From: Pseudomonas fluorescens
GTDB taxonomy: Bacteria > Pseudomonadota > Gammaproteobacteria > Pseudomonadales > Pseudomonadaceae
Assembly (NCBI RefSeq): GCF_000967965.1
Contig: NZ_LACC01000035.1
Location: 1-35,118, forward strand
Reading direction: 5' to 3'
DNA: 35,118 nucleotides
Position 1 is the first letter of the stretch. Every line of letters begins with the position of its first letter. Both the position numbers and the translations under genes were made by a program. Shown piece after piece: positions 22,612-30,926 of the stretch. Under the pieces are notes generated by a model. It worked only from the letters and a program-made list of their open reading frames with translations, ran no database searches and was not told the origin of the DNA.

Positions 22612-22793
22612 TCCAATTGGAGGCCGTGTAGTTGGATGTTTCTTCGCGCATACCGACTTGAGTATGGACATTCAGGCTGCAGCCATTAACTCCATTGGTT
22701 ATGTGGGTGAGGAGCATTCGTTCTATTGCGCGCGGCATTGGTGGCTAATCTTCGGAGGTTAAGGAGGGGCAACCTCCAGGAAGGTGCAACCAT
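22612..22793 (+). other. Gap with open fragment and RBS-proximal hairpin
   Basis: From the end of the repeat a frame is open for some 45 codons, VVGCFFAHTDLSMDIQAAAI then NSIGYVGEEHSFYCARHWWL, ending at TAA 22760-22762. It has no start of its own and resembles the tail of a lost gene I do not recognise. GGAGGTT (22754-22760) can pair with AACCTCC (22771-22777), placing a purine-rich AAGGAGGGG in the loop, directly before the AGGAAGG ribosome site of the oxidoreductase gene. Confidence 0.35.
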
Positions 22794-24206
22794 ATGGACG
22801 CAAATCCGATCGAAACCGACTACCTGATCATCGGTGCTGGCGCGATGGCCATGGCCTTCGTCGATACGCTACTCAAGGAAACGAATGTACGCATCGTGAT
22901 GGTGGATCGACACGGTCGACCTGGCGGGCACTGGAATGATGCCTACCCCTTTGTCCGTTTGCACCAGCCCTCGGCCTTCTATGGCGTCAATTCGCGGGAA
23001 CTGGGCAGCGGAACGAAAGACACGACGGCACTGAACGAGGGCTTGTATGAACTAGCCTCCGGCGCCGAGGTGGTGAGCTACTTCGACCAGGTGATGAATC
23101 AGCAGTTTCTGCCGTCAGGTCGGATCCGTTACTTCCCCATGTGCAACTACACCGGCGACCGCATTGACGACCACCGGTTTACCTCGCTCGTCAGCGGCGT
23201 AAACCATCAGGTTCGGGTGTACAAAAAGGTGGTGGACGCCACCCATGCCCAGACAGCAGTTCCCTCGACCCACCTGCCCAGGTACAGGGTGGAGCCCGGC
23301 GTGCAGTGCGTGCCACTGAACGACCTGCCGAAGATCCAGCACCCACACTCTGGCTACGTAGTGGTGGGATCGGGCAAGACCGGGATCGACGCTTGCCTGT
23401 GGTTGCTGCAAAACGGTGTTGCGCCCGCAGCTATCTGCTGGATCATGCCGAACGATCCGTGGTTGATCGACCGGGCCAACTTGCAACCCGGTCTCGATGG
23501 CTTCGAACGAACAATCGGCGGCCTCACGGCACAATTTGAGGCCATCGCAGCCGCAGACTCGATCCCGGACCTGTTCTCCAGGCTTGAGGCGGCGGGCCAG
23601 CTCCTGCGCCTGGACAAGTCCGTCGAACCCACTGCTTACCGCTGCGCCACCGTCACACAGGCGGAGTTACGTGAGCTTCGACGCATCGACAACATTGTGC
23701 GCCTGGGGCGGGTGCGAGTGCTCGAGTCAACGCGCATCGTGCTCGAGCAGGGCAGCATCGCCACGAGCCCAGATGCCCTGCACATTGACTGCAGCGCCAG
23801 TGCCATCCCGTCACTGCCTGAAATGAAGGTGTTCGACGGAAGCAAGATCAACCTGTTGATGGTAAGCAGCTGCCAACCCTTGTTCAGCGCGGCCTTGATC
23901 GCTTATGTGGAAAGCCATCTGGCCGATCAAACGCAAATGAACGCGCTTTGCACGATGGTCCCCCCGCCTCACGTTCCCACGGACTGGATCAGAATGTGGG
24001 CGGTCTACCTGGGTAACCAACTACGCTGGGGAGAACATGAAGGCCTGGCCCGCTGGATCAGGCAGTCGCGTTTGTACTTTATGACGGCGGTGGTCAGCGG
24101 CTTGCAAGAAACCGACACAGAGAAACTGGTACAGCTGCATCGCCTCTCTGTCAGCAGGCAGCAGGCTGCGGCGAATCTGCCGCGGTTGCTGGGGGCCATC
24201 CCTTGA
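22794..24206 (+). CDS. FAD-dependent NAD(P)-binding oxidoreductase (flavin monooxygenase-like)
   Basis: A 470-residue flavoprotein. TDYLIIGAGAMAMAFVDTLL at about 8-27 is the FAD-binding fold, followed by VDRHGRPGGHWNDAYPFVRL, typical of group B monooxygenase-like enzymes. A second nucleotide-binding motif, GYVVVGSGKTGIDACLWLL at about residue 187, would bind NAD(P)H. The full Baeyer-Villiger fingerprint is not visible. AGGAAGG precedes the ATG. The gene is followed after 16 bases by an epoxide hydrolase-like gene, so a two-step oxygenation and hydrolysis of a foreign or lipid substrate is conceivable. Substrate unknown. Confidence 0.85.
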   Translation: MDANPIETDYLIIGAGAMAMAFVDTLLKETNVRIVMVDRHGRPGGHWNDAYPFVRLHQPSAFYGVNSRELGSGTKDTTALNEGLYELASGAEVVSYFDQVMNQQFLPSGRIRYFPMCNYTGDRIDDHRFTSLVSGVNHQVRVYKKVVDATHAQTAVPSTHLPRYRVEPGVQCVPLNDLPKIQHPHSGYVVVGSGKTGIDACLWLLQNGVAPAAICWIMPNDPWLIDRANLQPGLDGFERTIGGLTAQFEAIAAADSIPDLFSRLEAAGQLLRLDKSVEPTAYRCATVTQAELRELRRIDNIVRLGRVRVLESTRIVLEQGSIATSPDALHIDCSASAIPSLPEMKVFDGSKINLLMVSSCQPLFSAALIAYVESHLADQTQMNALCTMVPPPHVPTDWIRMWAVYLGNQLRWGEHEGLARWIRQSRLYFMTAVVSGLQETDTEKLVQLHRLSVSRQQAAANLPRLLGAIP

Positions 24207-24222
24207 ATCGCAGGAAGCGCAT

Positions 24223-25182
24223 ATGAACGAGCCACACCTCGAACTGCTCGACATCAATGGCATCCGCATGCAGATTGCAACGCAAGGTTGCGGCCCGCTG
24301 GTCCTGCTATGCCACGGTTTTCCGGAGCTGTGGTACTCGTGGCGCAACCAGCTTGCTGCGCTGGCGGCCGCCGGCTACAGAGCGGTAGCGCCCGACATGC
24401 GCGGCTATGGCGGCACAGATGCGCCGGCCGAACCCGACGCCTACACCACGCTCCACCTGGTAGGTGACATGGTCGAGTTGGTCAACGCACTTGGCGAAAA
24501 GCAAGCCGTGATCGTCGGCCATGACTGGGGCGCGCAGGTGGCCTGGAGCGCAGCATTGATGCGACCCGATCTGTTCCGCGCAGTGGTCGGCATGAGTGTT
24601 CCCTTCTCGCCACCGGCGCGCGTGGAGCTCCTGAGCGCGCTTGCCTCGCGGGGTATCAGCGACTTCTACATCCAGTATTTCCAGGCGCCGGGTGTGGCCG
24701 AGGCCGAGCTGGAAAGGGACGTCGAGTCATCGATCCGACGCATCTACTTCAGTGGCTCGGGTGACGGGCCCGATGGGCCGGTGTTCGGCCGACTGCAGCC
24801 GGGCCAGGGCTTCCTGGGAGGGATGATCGAGCCCGAAACCCTGCCAGCCTGGCTAAGCCTCGAGGATATTGCCTACTACACCCGTGAATTCACCCGCAGC
24901 GGATTTCACGGTGGCTTGAACTGGTACCGCAACATGACGCGCTCATGGGCACTGCTGACACCTTGGCGCGATTGCATTATCCGGCAGCCGTCGATGTTCA
25001 TTGCCGGGAGCCGCGACGCCGTGCTGAGGTTTGCGGGCTCCCCGCGGCAGATCGAAGCCTTCGCGCAGACACTGCCGGGCCTGCGCGGCTGTCATATCCT
25101 TGAAGGTGCCGGCCACTGGATACAGCAAGAGCGCGCGACAGAGGTCAATGAGCTGCTACTGGACTTCCTGAAAAAACTCTGA
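24223..25182 (+). CDS. Epoxide hydrolase-like alpha/beta hydrolase
   Basis: A 319-residue alpha/beta-fold enzyme. HGFPELWYSW at 31-40 is the oxyanion-hole motif, Asp101 in GHDWGAQVAW is the nucleophile expected of epoxide hydrolases (aspartate, not serine), and His298 in GAGHWIQQE the general base. The lid region contains YIQYFQAPG, fitting the epoxide-polarising tyrosine position. No signal peptide. It should open an epoxide to a diol. The close coupling to the flavin oxidoreductase (16-base gap) suggests the same pathway. Confidence 0.9.
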   Translation: MNEPHLELLDINGIRMQIATQGCGPLVLLCHGFPELWYSWRNQLAALAAAGYRAVAPDMRGYGGTDAPAEPDAYTTLHLVGDMVELVNALGEKQAVIVGHDWGAQVAWSAALMRPDLFRAVVGMSVPFSPPARVELLSALASRGISDFYIQYFQAPGVAEAELERDVESSIRRIYFSGSGDGPDGPVFGRLQPGQGFLGGMIEPETLPAWLSLEDIAYYTREFTRSGFHGGLNWYRNMTRSWALLTPWRDCIIRQPSMFIAGSRDAVLRFAGSPRQIEAFAQTLPGLRGCHILEGAGHWIQQERATEVNELLLDFLKKL

Positions 25183-25328
25183 TCAGAAAGTTAAATTCTT
25201 ATCCATAATTGAAACGCCATAGAACGGTCCATTCGATATTTGCGTAGTGATGCGAGGGACCGTTGGCATGCAGGCGGCGCCAACACCGGACCGGTGTTGG
25301 CTATATGGATTCAAGACTGGAGGGAACC

Positions 25329-26756
25329 ATGAGTAATCTCATCGCCACCGACGAGCCACCTGAAGCCGTTCGCCTCATGGTCAAGGTTTACGCCTACTTG
25401 CTGCTCGCAGGGTTTGCGTGTGTTCCGGCCTATCTGATTGGCTACTTATACTTTTTCCAGGACCCCACGCTTTTATTCGAGAATCACCTGTTCCATGTAA
25501 TTGCGATCACGACAGCCACCTTGGCAGGCTCGTTTGTTACTTACGTAACGTGGCGCTGCTATCAGTCATCGGGAGATCCGCTGCTGCGATGGATGACGCT
25601 TGGATTTCTCGGTTTTGTACTGATCTACGCGTTGCATGGTGCGTTCACCGGGCAAGCACACCACAATATCTGGCTCTTCCTGCTTTATGGACCAGCCTCT
25701 CGACTGGTCATGTCGATTTTGCTGTTAGTCGGATTGCTGTCGTACCACCGCCCACCTGATGCCGCGGACCAACGAATGAAGGCCCGCCCGTGGTTGACCT
25801 GGATAGGAGTGTTCCTGGTGGTTGACGTGGCAGTGGCGTACGTCGCGAATTCGCCGATCGCCGGCGATCTCGCGGTGCGCCTCTCGATGGAGGGTGGTGC
25901 CCTCGTTCTTTCCACATTGACCGTGACAATACTCCTGCTGCGTCGTATCCGATCGCCGCTGATGACAATTTTCATCATCTCGGTCACCGCGTTCGCGCTG
26001 TCCTCTCTTGCCTTCATCCTTGCACGTCCGTGGAACCATATGTGGTGGCTCGCTCACGCGATCTTCGCCGGTGGATTTTTCATGTTGAGCTATGGGGTAG
26101 TGCAAGCGTTCCTCACCACGCGGTCGTTTTCGAAGATTTACAGCCAGGAGGAGTTGATGGTGCGTCTTGCCGAAGCGATGGCGTATACCGAGAGCGCCCT
26201 GCAGGAACTCCAGCGCACCAATCAAGAACTCGGGCACCTTGCGGCGACCGATCCACTGACAGGCGCTGATAATCGGCGTCGGTTCATGGAGCGGGTCGAA
26301 GCCGAAATTGGCCGGACCAAACGCGGCGGTGCGCCGTTCTCCGTGTTGGCACTCGATCTGGATAATTTCAAGTCCATCAACGATCGCTTCGGGCATCAGG
26401 TTGGCGATGACATCCTGAAGAGTTTCGTGGAGAAATGCCTCGATTCGATCCGGCCGTATGACGGTGTAGCCCGAGTGGGCGGGGAAGAATTCATGATACT
26501 GCTACCTCAGACTTCACTTGAAGGCGCGCACGAAATCGCTGAGCGTCTGCGAAGCACCGTTGCAAACAGTTCTTTTCATGGCCTGCAGCGGTCAACCGTG
26601 GTCACAGTGAGCATCGGCGTATCGCAATCCGGTCGCGATGGCGACACCATCGAGGCAATTCTGCGTACAGCCGATCAACGCCTGTATCACGCTAAACACG
26701 AAGGCCGTAACCGTGTGGTCACTACCTTCAAAACCAGCCTCCAACCTCTGCCCTGA
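25329..26756 (+). CDS. Membrane diguanylate cyclase (GGDEF)
   Basis: A 475-residue inner-membrane protein making cyclic di-GMP from two GTP. The N-terminal half has about eight hydrophobic segments, then a short coiled linker (residues near 290-315, ALQELQRTNQELGHLAATD) and a GGDEF domain. The active site is GGEEF at about 384-388, and RPYD five residues before it is the inhibitory I-site, so product feedback is expected. ATG 25329 is chosen because GGAGGGAACC precedes it; longer starts at 25305 or 25263 lack this. The sensed signal is unknown. A surface adhesin gene lies some 6 kb away, a possible but unproven output. Confidence 0.93.
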   Translation: MSNLIATDEPPEAVRLMVKVYAYLLLAGFACVPAYLIGYLYFFQDPTLLFENHLFHVIAITTATLAGSFVTYVTWRCYQSSGDPLLRWMTLGFLGFVLIYALHGAFTGQAHHNIWLFLLYGPASRLVMSILLLVGLLSYHRPPDAADQRMKARPWLTWIGVFLVVDVAVAYVANSPIAGDLAVRLSMEGGALVLSTLTVTILLLRRIRSPLMTIFIISVTAFALSSLAFILARPWNHMWWLAHAIFAGGFFMLSYGVVQAFLTTRSFSKIYSQEELMVRLAEAMAYTESALQELQRTNQELGHLAATDPLTGADNRRRFMERVEAEIGRTKRGGAPFSVLALDLDNFKSINDRFGHQVGDDILKSFVEKCLDSIRPYDGVARVGGEEFMILLPQTSLEGAHEIAERLRSTVANSSFHGLQRSTVVTVSIGVSQSGRDGDTIEAILRTADQRLYHAKHEGRNRVVTTFKTSLQPLP

Positions 26757-26969
26757 CCATCGTCTCGAAGTCGCTGAAAGCGTCAGCACCGATACCTGGC
26801 TTTGCAACACAGTATTGGGCGTTACTCGATCTCCACATTCCTGAAAAACCTTGGGCGTGTGTGGATTCCATTTGAATTCGGCACACTCGCCCGTGCGCGG
26901 ACCTAGCCGCGCTCGAGGCGTCATCGCAGACCATTCTTGATCTGGGTACCCGAGCGGTCGCACCGAGCT
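26757..26969. other. Gap of unclear content after the cyclase gene
   Basis: About 210 bases. One + frame reads RYLALQHSIGRYSISTFLKN then LGRVWIPFEFGTLARAR before TAG, which has protein-like composition but no start and no family I recognise. It may be part of the same remnant as the fragment that follows. Confidence 0.25.
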
Positions 26970-27177
26970 TTCGCCCCAGAGCGGATGGGCTGCGTCGGGA
27001 TTCGCGGCGTTCGTGTCCTCCATCATCGAAACCGGCACACCGCCAACGCAGATGAAGGCTATCCGCGAGCGCCTGCGCTCGATCGGCCTGGAGCCCTATG
27101 ACTGCCTGTCCCCGGACTTGATGGACGCACTGGCGACTCATGTCGCCAAACAGAAAGGCCTGCTCCCCACAGCCTGA
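26970..27177 (+). pseudogene. Unrecognised protein C-terminal fragment
   Basis: Open + frame ending at TGA 27175-27177 with SGFAAFVSSIIETGTPPTQM then KAIRERLRSIGLEPYDCLSP and DLMDALATHVAKQKGLLPTA. Composition is convincingly protein-like, with a helical C-terminus, but there is no plausible start and ribosome site, and I do not recognise the family. Probably a gene remnant left at a recombination junction. Confidence 0.4.
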
Positions 27178-27186
27178 TCGATCGGT

Positions 27187-27215
27187 CGCCGCGGTTTCTT
27201 TTTCGGACCGCGGCG
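27187..27215. terminator. Strong GC hairpin after the remnant
   Basis: Stem CGCCGCGGT/ACCGCGGCG, 9 bp perfect, loop TTCTTTTTCGG, ten bases after the remnant's stop. No T-tail follows on either side, so its role as intrinsic terminator is uncertain; its position suggests it came with the lost gene. Confidence 0.5.
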
Positions 27216-27639
27216 GCGATTCACCTTTGATGTTGTGCGCCCCACATAATTAACTGGGGGGCTTTGGGCATCAGGACAACGGGTTACGCCAGTTTTCAAT
27301 TCCGCTCGTACCAATTTTGTACCACCAGGCTCTCTCAACCCATCTTTTCTCTATGGCTTACTGCATCTACATCAGGCTGATAACGGCCATATCCGGTCGC
27401 TCGTGACTGCCCACAGTCTACCCGTTGCAGGCAGTCGGCTAGCTTAGAATAAATTTGCTCCCTTCCTCGCGGATGGGGATTATCCACGCGGAGTCGAAGC
27501 AGATCCGACTCATCACCCACCGTGAGAGCCAAATATTTTCTTGTGAGTAAAGTCGAAGTAACGCGCAGTACAGTGACAGCACCGGACAAGGCAATTACAA
27601 TTTGATTAACATCTAGCGACTTGAGCGATTGAATACCCC
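27216..27639. other. 424-base gap, no recognised gene
   Basis: AT-richer than the surroundings. It contains a near-direct repetition GTACCAATTTTGTACCA (27309-27325). A - strand frame covering 27335-27589 encodes 84 residues (LALTVGDESDLLRLRVDN within), with no family I recognise and no good start. The promoter of the ribbon-helix-helix gene is expected in the last 100 bases. Confidence 0.3.
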
Positions 27640-27828
27640 ATGGAAAGCAAGACTGCGCGCCTCACTGTGCTCATTGATCCCGTCAAGAAAAAAGCCTTCG
27701 AGGAACTCTGTGCAGCACAAGACCTGACGCCTTCTCAGGTGGTCCGTCAACTGATTCGTGACTACCTGGACACCCACGGTGCCACCTATTCGACCAAAAG
27801 CAAGCATGCCGCTAGTACCAAGTCATAA
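27640..27828 (+). CDS. Small ribbon-helix-helix (CopG/Arc-like) protein
   Basis: A 62-residue basic protein. ARLTVLIDPVKKKAFEELCA forms the expected beta-strand and first helix, and DLTPSQVVRQLIRDYLDTHG the second helix, matching the RHH DNA-binding fold. The tail is Ser/Lys-rich and disordered. No toxin partner gene adjoins it on the same strand, so an antitoxin role is not supported. It is convergent with the SulP transporter gene, 21 bases apart. A DNA-binding regulator is likely; its target is unknown. Confidence 0.75.
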   Translation: MESKTARLTVLIDPVKKKAFEELCAAQDLTPSQVVRQLIRDYLDTHGATYSTKSKHAASTKS

Positions 27829-27849
27829 CCTGACACGGGCAGCAAGCCT

Positions 27850-29511
27850 CTAAAGGGTCGACGGACCCTCTGCGAGGCTGACCGCTTTAGCCAGCGCGGT
27901 GTTGAAGTCGGCGTGGTAATGCTCCGTGCCGATTTCTTGCAAGATACCCACCCTTTCGAGCTTGTTGAGCACCTTCGTGTTCGCTTCGCAGAGTTTCACC
28001 ACGATATTGCGCTTGTGCAGTTGCTGAATGACCTCCTCCAGCACCTGCAAGCCAGTGATATCCATAAACGGTACACGCTTCAAGCGAATAATCAGCAGAC
28101 GTGGATCGGTATGGGTCTGTGCCAAGACTCGCTCGAAGGTCTCAGCCGCGCCAAAGAACAATGGCCCTTCAATCGTATAAATCAATGTCCCTGGCGGCAG
28201 GCGAGTGTGCCCATTGGCCCTCAACTCTACTTCAAGCTCGTGCTCGACTACCTGTTGTACCTCAACAGATGAGGCCATGCGGCGCATGAAGTGCAGCATC
28301 GCAAGGATGACGCCGATATTCACAGCGATCACCAAGTCACTGAACACTGTGAGACTGAAAGTGATGAGCAGAATAGCTACGTCTGCGCGAGGGGCCCGCT
28401 GGACCATGCGTTTGAAGTGCTTCAACTCGCTCATGTTGTACGCGACCACGAAAAGAATGGCGGCCAGGGCGCACAGTGGGATGTTTGAGGCCAGAGGTGC
28501 CAGAAACAGAATAATAAGCACCAACGTGACCGCGTGCGTAATGCCGGCCAACGGGCTCGTGCCGCCGTTACGGATATTGGTTGCAGTACGGGCAATGGCT
28601 CCGGTAGCTGCGAAACCGCCAAACAATGGCGTGACCAGATTAGCCACTCCCTGACCGATCAGCTCCTGATTGGAATCGTGCTTAGTGCCTGCCATGCCAT
28701 CGGCCACCATTGCGGACAGCAGCGATTCGATCGCTCCAAGCATGGCGATAGTGAACGCCGGACCGATCAAGTCGATGACGCGAGACAGCGTGATTTCAGG
28801 CAGGCTCAACGCTGGAAGGCCTTGAGGTATGCCACCAAATGCGCTGCCAATCGTGGCTACCCCCTCGAAATGAAAGGTTGACTGAATCGCCGTAGCTACC
28901 GCCATTGCGACTAATGGGCCAGGTACCCGTTTGAGTCCGGGAATTTTGGAAGCAGTGATTACCAGGAAAAGACTAAGTACAGCCAGCAGGGTCGTGGCCA
29001 TATGAAGATCCGGGAGCGCCTGGAGCAAATGCCAGAACTTTTCATGGAAATGCTCTCCACTGATCTTCGGTAAACCGAAAAAGTCTTTCCACTGTCCGAC
29101 CCAGATGATCACGCCGATGCCTGCGGTGAATCCGACGATCACCGGATCGGGGATAAACTTGATGATTGCACCGAGCCGGGCCATCCCCAGCAATAACAAC
29201 ATGGCCCCCGCCATCATCGTGGCGATTTGCAGACCGTCAACACCATGCTTGGCCGTGACCCCCGCCAGAATCACGATGAACGCACCTGTCGGCCCGGCAA
29301 TCTGCAAGCGGCTTCCGCCAAAGAGTGAAACCAGCAGACCACCGATGATTGCGGTGTAGATGCCTTGCTCAGGCTTGACGCCAGATGCAATGGCAAACGC
29401 CATTGCAAGGGGGAGCGCCACGACCCCGACGATCACGCCAGACACCAAATTGCGGAGCCAATGCTCTCGCCCCAACAACCCTGCCTTCCATGCCTCACCT
29501 ATCGCAATCAT
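27850..29511 (-). CDS. SulP-family inorganic anion transporter with STAS domain
   Basis: A 553-residue inner-membrane transporter. GVVALPLAMAFAIASGVKPE and LQIAGPTGAFIVIL are SulP hallmarks, with 10-14 hydrophobic segments up to residue 400. The cytoplasmic C-terminal STAS domain (about 435-545) contains LIIRLKRVPFMDITGLQVLE. GAGGAGC lies five bases ahead of the ATG. Substrates in the family are sulfate, bicarbonate, C4-dicarboxylates or other anions. No carbonic anhydrase gene adjoins it; the sulfur cluster is 10 kb away. Sulfate or bicarbonate cannot be told apart here. Confidence 0.94.
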   Translation of the reverse strand: MIAIGEAWKAGLLGREHWLRNLVSGVIVGVVALPLAMAFAIASGVKPEQGIYTAIIGGLLVSLFGGSRLQIAGPTGAFIVILAGVTAKHGVDGLQIATMMAGAMLLLLGMARLGAIIKFIPDPVIVGFTAGIGVIIWVGQWKDFFGLPKISGEHFHEKFWHLLQALPDLHMATTLLAVLSLFLVITASKIPGLKRVPGPLVAMAVATAIQSTFHFEGVATIGSAFGGIPQGLPALSLPEITLSRVIDLIGPAFTIAMLGAIESLLSAMVADGMAGTKHDSNQELIGQGVANLVTPLFGGFAATGAIARTATNIRNGGTSPLAGITHAVTLVLIILFLAPLASNIPLCALAAILFVVAYNMSELKHFKRMVQRAPRADVAILLITFSLTVFSDLVIAVNIGVILAMLHFMRRMASSVEVQQVVEHELEVELRANGHTRLPPGTLIYTIEGPLFFGAAETFERVLAQTHTDPRLLIIRLKRVPFMDITGLQVLEEVIQQLHKRNIVVKLCEANTKVLNKLERVGILQEIGTEHYHADFNTALAKAVSLAEGPSTL

Positions 29512-29686
29512 GGCTAGCTCCTCAGTGGATGCATGTGCATAATATTAACATACAGTGATAATTGAAATGCCCTTGATCCACCGCTTCCGGCGGCTGGAAA
29601 TGTTTATAGAGAAAGTTCAGATGGAGCTGGTCGGGCATGCACTGCAAATAGAGAATCTTGAGAGCGCGTGTAGCGTGGTGACTGAC

Positions 29687-29917
29687 ATGAATCGTAAAAC
29701 TGTGAAAAGCAAACACGCCGAAGGCGTGACCTTTGACACCCATGTGATCGCAAACCCGACCAACCCCAAGGAGTGGATCGTGTTCTTCAAGAAGGACGCC
29801 GGGAGAAGTTATTTCCTGGTTGACGACAACGAGGAAGTCGAGTCTTTCGGTCATCTGGATGACCTGATCGCCGAGCTTCGAGACTTGGGCCTCAAGACCG
29901 CTGAAATCCACTTTTAA
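29687..29917 (+). CDS. Conserved hypothetical small protein
   Basis: A 76-residue acidic protein from ATG 29687, with GGTG six bases ahead: MNRKTVKSKHAEGVTFDTHV, NPKEWIVFFKKDAGRSYFLV, and a C-terminal HLDDLIAELRDLGLKTAEIH. The last part is amphipathic helix. The frame stays open upstream to a GTG at 29555 (120 residues), and that start cannot be excluded. No signal peptide or membrane segment. I recall similar unnamed Pseudomonas proteins but no function. It is divergent from the SulP gene and followed by another small gene. Confidence 0.6.
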   Translation: MNRKTVKSKHAEGVTFDTHVIANPTNPKEWIVFFKKDAGRSYFLVDDNEEVESFGHLDDLIAELRDLGLKTAEIHF

Positions 29918-29946
29918 CCCTTGGATCACGCCCTGGAGACATGATC

Positions 29947-30132
29947 ATGTCAGTGAAAATCGAGTACCTATCCAGTCAAAGCGAAGCTCTTTGGTCTGTA
30001 TGTTTTGGCATCAGACGAGTTCAGTTTCGGCATGAAAAAAGTGCTCACGACTTTGCTGCCAAGCTCAAGGAGAGAATCGAGGCTCCGCATGTTTACCCTC
30101 AACGTGATCCGCCAGCGAAAAATCTTAGTTGA
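29947..30132 (+). CDS. Small hypothetical protein
   Basis: A 61-residue protein from ATG 29947 (GGAG eight bases ahead; the ATG at 29941 is too close to that site). It reads MSVKIEYLSSQSEALWSVCF then GIRRVQFRHEKSAHDFAAKL and ends basic. It looks like a beta-hairpin followed by a helix. No family function known to me. It lies 29 bases after the preceding small gene, likely one transcript. Confidence 0.55.
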   Translation: MSVKIEYLSSQSEALWSVCFGIRRVQFRHEKSAHDFAAKLKERIEAPHVYPQRDPPAKNLS

Positions 30133-30451
30133 TCGGTACAGGCAGATTGAACCTCACCCTGCATATCTACCTGTTTGTTCTACATAACGGATCCGATTGA
30201 ACTCGTGACCTCCGGTAAAAAGGCCGAGTAGCTCAATCACCGGTCATAATAGGTGTGTAACTATAAGGGAGTGACTGTTTTTTTACCGATTGATGCCTGA
30301 CATGACAGGCCGCTCAGGGTCGCAAGCAGCCCCTCGCGACAGGCAAAAAGAGGCCGGAAACGGTCATTCCTGACCGCTGGCAAGCGGCCTTACGATTGCA
30401 CTGCACGGGTTGCTGGCCTGACACTTGTGCATGATGCCCTGCAACCAGGCA
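30133..30451. other. Intergenic gap with dispersed repeat
   Basis: About 320 bases without a gene. It contains repeat copy C (30327-30356) and an AT-rich stretch with GTTTTTTTAC near 30277. Nothing else recognisable was found. Confidence 0.5.
30327..30356 (+). repeat. Dispersed degenerate repeat, copy C
   Basis: CAGCCCCTCGCGACAGGCAA followed by AAAGAGGCCG. Same core as the copies near 6688, 21226, 21260 and 31626. It sits on the left flank of the intact mer-like cassette. Confidence 0.55.
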
Positions 30452-30850
30452 TTACTCCCTGTTCAGCACATCGATGATAGGGCAAGCGGCCCCGCCGGCG
30501 CCTGCATCGCACTCCTGAACCAGTCCGCCCAGTACCTGCCGCAGTGCGGCAAGGTCAGCCATCTTTAGCTCGATCAGGGCCAGCTTGTGCACGGCCAGTG
30601 CCCGGGTCTCGCGGCAAGTGCAAGCCGCATCCAGTTTCAGCAGTATGCCCACCTCATCCAGCGTGAACCCCAGCGCCTGCGCCCTCTTGATGAAGCGCAA
30701 CCGCTTGACCTGCTCCGGTAGATAGTGCCGATAACCACTGAGCGGCTTTGGCGGTTCATCCAGCAAGCCGCGTCGCTGGTAATAGCGAATAGTCTCGATG
30801 TTCACCCCGGCAGCTGCCGCCAACTTGCCGATACTCAGCCCTGTCGCCAT
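30452..30850 (-). CDS. merR: MerR-family metal-responsive regulator (Hg(II)-type)
   Basis: A 132-residue regulator. The N-terminal winged helix is GLSIGKLAAAAGVNIETIRY then YQRRGLLDEP, followed by the long dimer helix. Cys79 (CTCRETRA), Cys114 (QECDAGAG) and Cys123 (AACPIID) align with the three mercury-binding cysteines of Tn501 MerR (82, 117, 126); Cys77 is extra. The C-terminal HKLALIELKMADLAALRQVL is very like mercury MerR. ATG 30850 follows AAGGGGCG. It is divergent from the merP-like gene and the shared gap holds a MerR-type promoter. No merT or merA is nearby, so the effector could be Hg(II) or another thiophilic metal. Confidence 0.9.
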   Translation of the reverse strand: MATGLSIGKLAAAAGVNIETIRYYQRRGLLDEPPKPLSGYRHYLPEQVKRLRFIKRAQALGFTLDEVGILLKLDAACTCRETRALAVHKLALIELKMADLAALRQVLGGLVQECDAGAGGAACPIIDVLNRE

Positions 30851-30860
30851 CACACGCCCC

Positions 30861-30892
30861 TTGATTCTGTACCCAGGTACGGAGTGTAAAGT
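30861..30892 (+). promoter_or_regulatory. MerR-type promoter, copy 2
   Basis: TTGATT, dyad CTGTAC-CCAG-GTACGG, then TAAAGT after a 19-20 bp spacer. Identical to copy 1. It would drive the merP-like, GDCCVxC and small membrane genes under merR control. Confidence 0.75.
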
Positions 30893-30926
30893 GACCCTGG
30901 GTTAGATCAGTTTAATGGAGAAAACG

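Larger units (their letters stand above)
21850..22620. repeat. Direct repeat: damaged copy of mer-like cassette
   Basis: This 771-base stretch matches 30637-31557 almost base for base except for a deletion of about 150 bases inside merP and a few point differences. Both copies have the same orientation. The left edge coincides with the truncation of both merR and lysE; the right edge is at the shared TTTGATCCAATTGG. About 8.0 kb separates the copies. Confidence 0.92.

Noticed and set aside
27309..27325. Phage attachment site or tRNA end at GTACCAATTTTGTACCA
   Set aside because: No tRNA cloverleaf can be folded next to it, no integrase gene is present, and no second copy was seen in the window.
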